DNA of 8,503 nt from Xanthobacteraceae bacterium (GTDB lineage Bacteria; Pseudomonadota; Alphaproteobacteria; Rhizobiales; Xanthobacteraceae). This document shows positions 6,021 to 8,503 of the stretch, piece by piece. The stretch covers positions 1-8,503 of the forward strand of contig JASHWN010000209.1 in assembly GCA_030044035.1 (NCBI GenBank). Reading direction: 5' to 3'. Each line of letters begins with the position of its first letter. Position 1 is the stretch's first letter. The notes under the pieces were generated by a model. That model was not told the origin of the DNA and made no database searches. It saw only the letters and a program-made list of their open reading frames with translations. The position numbers were made by a program, and so were the translations under genes.

Positions 6021-7025
6021 ATGCCGCACCAGCCATCAAGTTCTGCTTTGACGCGGCGCCAGACGTTGGCCGGGCTGTCGCTGCTGGCGGCGCGAAGCGC
6101 CCGCGCGCAAGGTGCGGCGAATTACCCGACGCGTCCGGTCAGCGTCGTCGTTCCTTATGCGGCGGGCGGCGGCCTCGATCTGGTCGCACGGCTGTTGGCG
6201 CGGAAGCTGTCGGAGCGAACCGGGCAATCCTTCTTCGTCGAAAATCGGCTCGGCGCCGGCGGCGTGATTGCCGCCAACGCCGTCGCCAAGGCGCCGGCGG
6301 ACGGCTACACGCTGTTGGTCGGCAGCAGCACGCAGCTCGCCATCCAGGTGACGCTGCACAAGACGCTGCCCTACGACCCGGCGGCCGATTTCGTGCCGAT
6401 CGCGCTGGTGGCGAGCGTGCCGTTCGTCCTCATCGTCAATCCGTCGCTGGAAGCGCGCACCGCCGGCGATCTGGTCGCGCTCGCCAGGAAACAGCCGGGA
6501 CACTTGTTGTTCGGCTCGAGCGGCGTCGGCGGTCCGCCGCATCTCTACATGGAATTGTTGCAGACGATGACCGGCACCAAGATGACCCACATCCCCTACA
6601 AGGGCACGGCCGAGGCCATCGTCGACGTCGTCTCCGGCCGCGTGCCGGTGCTGATGTCCGACGTGGCGCCGGCGGCGCCGCTGATCGCGGCCGGCAAGGT
6701 GCGCCCGCTCGGCGTGTCATCGACGACGCGCGTCGCCATTCTGCCGGATGTGCCGCCGATCGCCGAGAACGGCGTGCCCGGCTTCGACGCCGTGGCGTGG
6801 CTCATGGTGGTCGCTCCGGCGGCGACGCCGGCCGCGGCAGTGGACACGCTGCACGCCGCCCTCAAGGCCATTGTCGCGGCGGCGGACACGCGGCAAACAC
6901 TGGTGAAACTCGGCGTCATCCCGATCGATACGCCCCCGGTGCCGGCGCTGCGCGCCTTCGTAAAATCGGAAATCGTGCGCTGGGGCAAAGTGGTGGAGCA
7001 CGCCGGCCTGGCCGGATCGCAGTGA
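6021..7025 (+). CDS. Bug-family (TctC-like) tripartite tricarboxylate transporter solute-binding protein
   Basis: The 334-residue protein starts at ATG 6021, 29 bases after the protease stop, with no strong ribosome binding site. The N-terminus carries T11-R12-R13-Q-T-L then a hydrophobic stretch and ARSARA, a twin-arginine-like signal, so Tat export to the periplasm is likely. The mature part shows Bug hallmarks in order: YPTRPVSVVVPYAAGGGLD (35-53), VENRLGAGGVIAANAVAKA (73-91), DGYTLLVGS (94-102), SSGVGGPPHL (166-175) and HIPYKGT (190-196). Family members bind carboxylates or related small anions for TctAB permeases, or act as sensors. No TctA or TctB gene is next to it, which is common because orphan Bug genes are numerous in Burkholderiales and Bradyrhizobium-like genomes. 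The ligand cannot be read from the sequence. Confidence 0.94.
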   Translation: MPHQPSSSALTRRQTLAGLSLLAARSARAQGAANYPTRPVSVVVPYAAGGGLDLVARLLARKLSERTGQSFFVENRLGAGGVIAANAVAKAPADGYTLLVGSSTQLAIQVTLHKTLPYDPAADFVPIALVASVPFVLIVNPSLEARTAGDLVALARKQPGHLLFGSSGVGGPPHLYMELLQTMTGTKMTHIPYKGTAEAIVDVVSGRVPVLMSDVAPAAPLIAAGKVRPLGVSSTTRVAILPDVPPIAENGVPGFDAVAWLMVVAPAATPAAAVDTLHAALKAIVAAADTRQTLVKLGVIPIDTPPVPALRAFVKSEIVRWGKVVEHAGLAGSQ

Positions 7026-7088
7026 ACCGCCAAGCGTCCAGCGCTCCCTGGCGGGCCTGCCGCCGCAGTGCTATGCTTACCGTGTAGT

Positions 7089-7101
7089 ATGGTCCGACCA
7101 T
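7089..7101. promoter_or_regulatory. 13-bp perfect inverted repeat just before the DUF1326 gene, possible operator
   Basis: ATGGTC, a single C, then GACCAT, ending 11 bases before the ATG at 7113. It partly overlaps TAGTAT (7085-7090), which could be a -10 element, although no good -35 is visible. A regulator bound here would cover the transcription start or the ribosome binding region of the DUF1326/DUF2182 pair. Confidence 0.4.
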
Positions 7102-7112
7102 GGGGGCGAAAC

Positions 7113-7715
7113 ATGGCGTATCACCTGGAAGGCCGCTTACTGGAAGTCTGCGACTGTCGCGTGCTGTGCCCGTGCTGGATCGGCGAGGATCCCGACAACG
7201 GCACCTGCGATACCATCGTCGCCTATCACTTCGATAAGGGCGTCATCGATGGCATCGACGTCACCGACCGCACCATCGCAATCGTCGCCCATCTGCCGGG
7301 AAACATCCTCAAGGGCAATTGGCGCATTGCCGTCTATCTGGACGACAAGACGTCGGACCGGCAGATGGAGGCGCTGCTCAAAGTCTATACCGGCCAGGCG
7401 GGCGGCCCGATTGCCGACATCGCCAAGCTGGTCGGCGAGGTGGTGGCGGTCGAGCGCGTGCCGATCAGCTTCAACGTCGATCAGGGCCGCGGCACCATCA
7501 AGATCGGCGACAATCAATATGCCGAGCTCGAGCCTTATCAGGGCGCGACCGGCATCAACACGACGCTGACCGATACGATCTTCTCGACCGTGCCCGGCGC
7601 ACCGGTGTTCGTCGGCAAATCGCCGCACTACGTCTCGAAGCAGCCGGCGCTCGGCATCGACGTCGATCTGAAGGGTCACAACGCGCTGCAAAGCACGTTC
7701 GTGTTCGACGCTTAG
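7113..7715 (+). CDS. DUF1326 family protein, cysteine-rich N-terminus
   Basis: The 200-residue protein starts at ATG 7113, giving MAYHLEGRLLEVCDC, with GGGGG at 7102-7106 as ribosome binding site. A GTG at 7068 in the same frame would add 15 residues of no family character and is rejected. The family signature is the cysteine cluster C13-x-C15-x3-C19-x-C21 with C32 (VCDCRVLCPCW ... NGTC), followed by a beta-rich domain and HYVSKQPALGIDVDL near the C-terminus. No signal peptide or membrane helix is seen, so it is probably cytoplasmic. DUF1326 has no established biochemical role that I know of; the CxC...CxC arrangement suggests metal or thiol chemistry. The next gene lies 27 bases downstream in the same frame, and the two are probably one operon. 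The family call is firm; the function is unknown. Confidence 0.94.
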   Translation: MAYHLEGRLLEVCDCRVLCPCWIGEDPDNGTCDTIVAYHFDKGVIDGIDVTDRTIAIVAHLPGNILKGNWRIAVYLDDKTSDRQMEALLKVYTGQAGGPIADIAKLVGEVVAVERVPISFNVDQGRGTIKIGDNQYAELEPYQGATGINTTLTDTIFSTVPGAPVFVGKSPHYVSKQPALGIDVDLKGHNALQSTFVFDA

Positions 7716-7733
7716 GACTCGCGCGGCTTACGC

Positions 7734-7738
7734 GAGGA
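7734..7738 (+). promoter_or_regulatory. Ribosome binding site deciding the TTG start of the DUF2182 gene
   Basis: GAGGA is followed by four bases and TTG at 7743. The spacing is short, but this TTG is the only start codon in frame between the preceding TAG (7713) and the first membrane helix. Confidence 0.5.
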
Positions 7739-7742
7739 CGGC

Positions 7743-8503
7743 TTGAAGCTCGATGCATTCGAGCGGCGCGATGCATGGCTGCCGGTGATCGGCGGCCTGA
7801 TCGCGCTTGCCTGGCTCACGCTCGCGGTCTGGGAGCAAAGCCCCTATGGCCGCTACCTCGACCACGGCGAATGGCTGCAGTTCGGCTTGGCGGCCGCGAT
7901 CTGCCACGCCCTGCCGGCCGGCTCGCTCGTCCTGCCGGCACTGCTCTATGTCGGCGGCTGGGTGCTGATGACCGTGGCAATGATGCTGCCGACCACGTTG
8001 CCGCTGCTCGCCATCTTTGCCCGCATGACCTCGAGCAAGCCCGATCGTGGGTTGCTCCTGGCATTGCTGATCGTCGGTTACCTGTCGATCTGGACGCTGT
8101 TCGGGCTCGTCGCCCACGCCGCCGACATGGGGCTGCATGCGATCGTCGCCGGCAATGCCGTACTGAGCGCCAACGGCTGGATGGTCGGCGTGGCGGTGCT
8201 GACGATCGCCGGCCTGTTTCAGTTCAGCGCGCTGAAATATCGCTGCCTCGACAAGTGCCGGACGCCGTTCAGCTTCGTCAATGAGCATTGGTCCGGCCGC
8301 GCCGAGCGCCGGCAGTCTTTCCTGCTCGGCGTGCATCACGGCTTGTTTTGTGTCGGTTGCTGCTGGGCGATCATGTTGTTGATGTTTGTCGTCGGCACCG
8401 GCAGCGTCGGCTGGATGCTGGCGATTGGCGCCATCATGGCGATCGAGAAGAACGTCGCTTGGGGCAAGCGCCTGAGCGCGCCGCTCGGCATCGCTCTGCT
8501 GTT
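7743..8503 (+). CDS. DUF2182 integral membrane protein (predicted metal-binding), 3' end outside window
   Basis: The frame is open from TTG 7743 to the window end, giving 253 residues without a stop. It has about six hydrophobic segments (near 13-30, 47-70, 72-92, 103-122, 145-162 and 202-230). DUF2182 signatures are present: WVLMTVAMMLPTT (73-85), Q160..ALKYRCLDKCRTP (163-175), GLFCVGCCWAIM (200-211) and an EK pair (235-236) after GWMLAIGAIMAI. The cysteines C168, C172, C203, C206 and C207 are the conserved set behind the 'predicted metal-binding' label of this family. It would sit in the inner membrane. It follows the DUF1326 gene at 27 bases in the same reading frame; the two families often occur side by side in proteobacteria, which suggests joint function. 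The downstream part lies beyond the window, so completeness cannot be judged. Confidence 0.9.
   Translation, partial: MKLDAFERRDAWLPVIGGLIALAWLTLAVWEQSPYGRYLDHGEWLQFGLAAAICHALPAGSLVLPALLYVGGWVLMTVAMMLPTTLPLLAIFARMTSSKPDRGLLLALLIVGYLSIWTLFGLVAHAADMGLHAIVAGNAVLSANGWMVGVAVLTIAGLFQFSALKYRCLDKCRTPFSFVNEHWSGRAERRQSFLLGVHHGLFCVGCCWAIMLLMFVVGTGSVGWMLAIGAIMAIEKNVAWGKRLSAPLGIALL

Noticed and set aside
4825..6039. 404-codon open frame on the minus strand
   Set aside because: It lies antisense to the S8 protease with its intact catalytic motifs. The translation is dominated by Arg, Gly, Ala and Asp with no domain pattern, as expected from a GC-rich antisense frame.
7048..7068. GC-rich inverted repeat (GGCGG / CCGCC) after the Bug gene as an intrinsic terminator
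   Set aside because: The stem is only five pairs and no T-run follows, so it cannot be supported as a terminator.
5771..7087. 438-codon open frame on the plus strand spanning the protease end and the Bug gene
   Set aside because: It overlaps two well-supported genes in another frame and its translation is Arg-rich low-complexity sequence.
7068..7112. GTG start extending the DUF1326 protein by 15 residues
   Set aside because: The family-typical N-terminus begins at ATG 7113 with a ribosome binding site; the extension would also run through the inverted repeat and the possible -10.
7319..8284. 321-codon open frame on the plus strand across the DUF1326/DUF2182 genes
   Set aside because: Both overlapped frames show clear family motifs; this one is Arg-rich without membrane helices or motifs.

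Overview
The window is GC-rich with tightly packed genes. Gene content and protein style (class A penicillin-binding protein with a Tyr/Gln/Pro tail, a solitary Bug-type solute-binding protein, a DUF1326/DUF2182 pair) suggest an alphaproteobacterium, most likely of the Bradyrhizobium/Rhodopseudomonas type. That placement is inferred from protein style, as no rRNA or marker gene is present. Eight protein genes are supported; the first and last run off the window edges. No tRNA, rRNA, CRISPR array, insertion sequence or phage integrase was seen.

Layout. (1) 1-1865, plus strand: the C-terminal part of a class A penicillin-binding protein, then an unrecognised exported protein whose start overlaps the preceding stop in an ATGA junction. 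(2) 1869-3949, minus strand: a two-gene operon that converges on the first pair with only 3 bases between stops. Its first gene encodes a 542-residue protein with a degenerate SLOG-like Rossmann domain followed by a four-helix membrane region of the SLATT/DUF4231 type. Its second gene starts at a TTG that overlaps the stop of the first and encodes a 151-residue protein made of two copies of a PGDYG-like module. (3) 3950-4233: a 284-base divergent intergenic region with two CTAG-centred palindromes, a GC-rich hairpin and an orphan Shine-Dalgarno-like sequence. (4) 4234-7025, plus strand: an exported subtilisin-family (S8) protease with an intact catalytic set, then a Bug/TctC-type periplasmic binding protein. 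(5) 7113-8503, plus strand: a cysteine-rich DUF1326 protein and a DUF2182 integral membrane protein (cut by the window end), forming a probable operon behind a short perfect inverted repeat.

How the genes may work together. The first pair acts at the cell envelope. The minus-strand pair is the best candidate for an undescribed system. SLOG and SLATT domains are known from predicted nucleotide-sensing defence or conflict systems in which SLATT is the proposed membrane effector. Here the sensor domain looks degenerate and the partner is a small PGDYG-like protein made in translational coupling. The protease and the Bug protein look like independent exported proteins. The DUF1326/DUF2182 pair shares conserved Cys motifs that suggest metal or thiol chemistry, but its function is not established.
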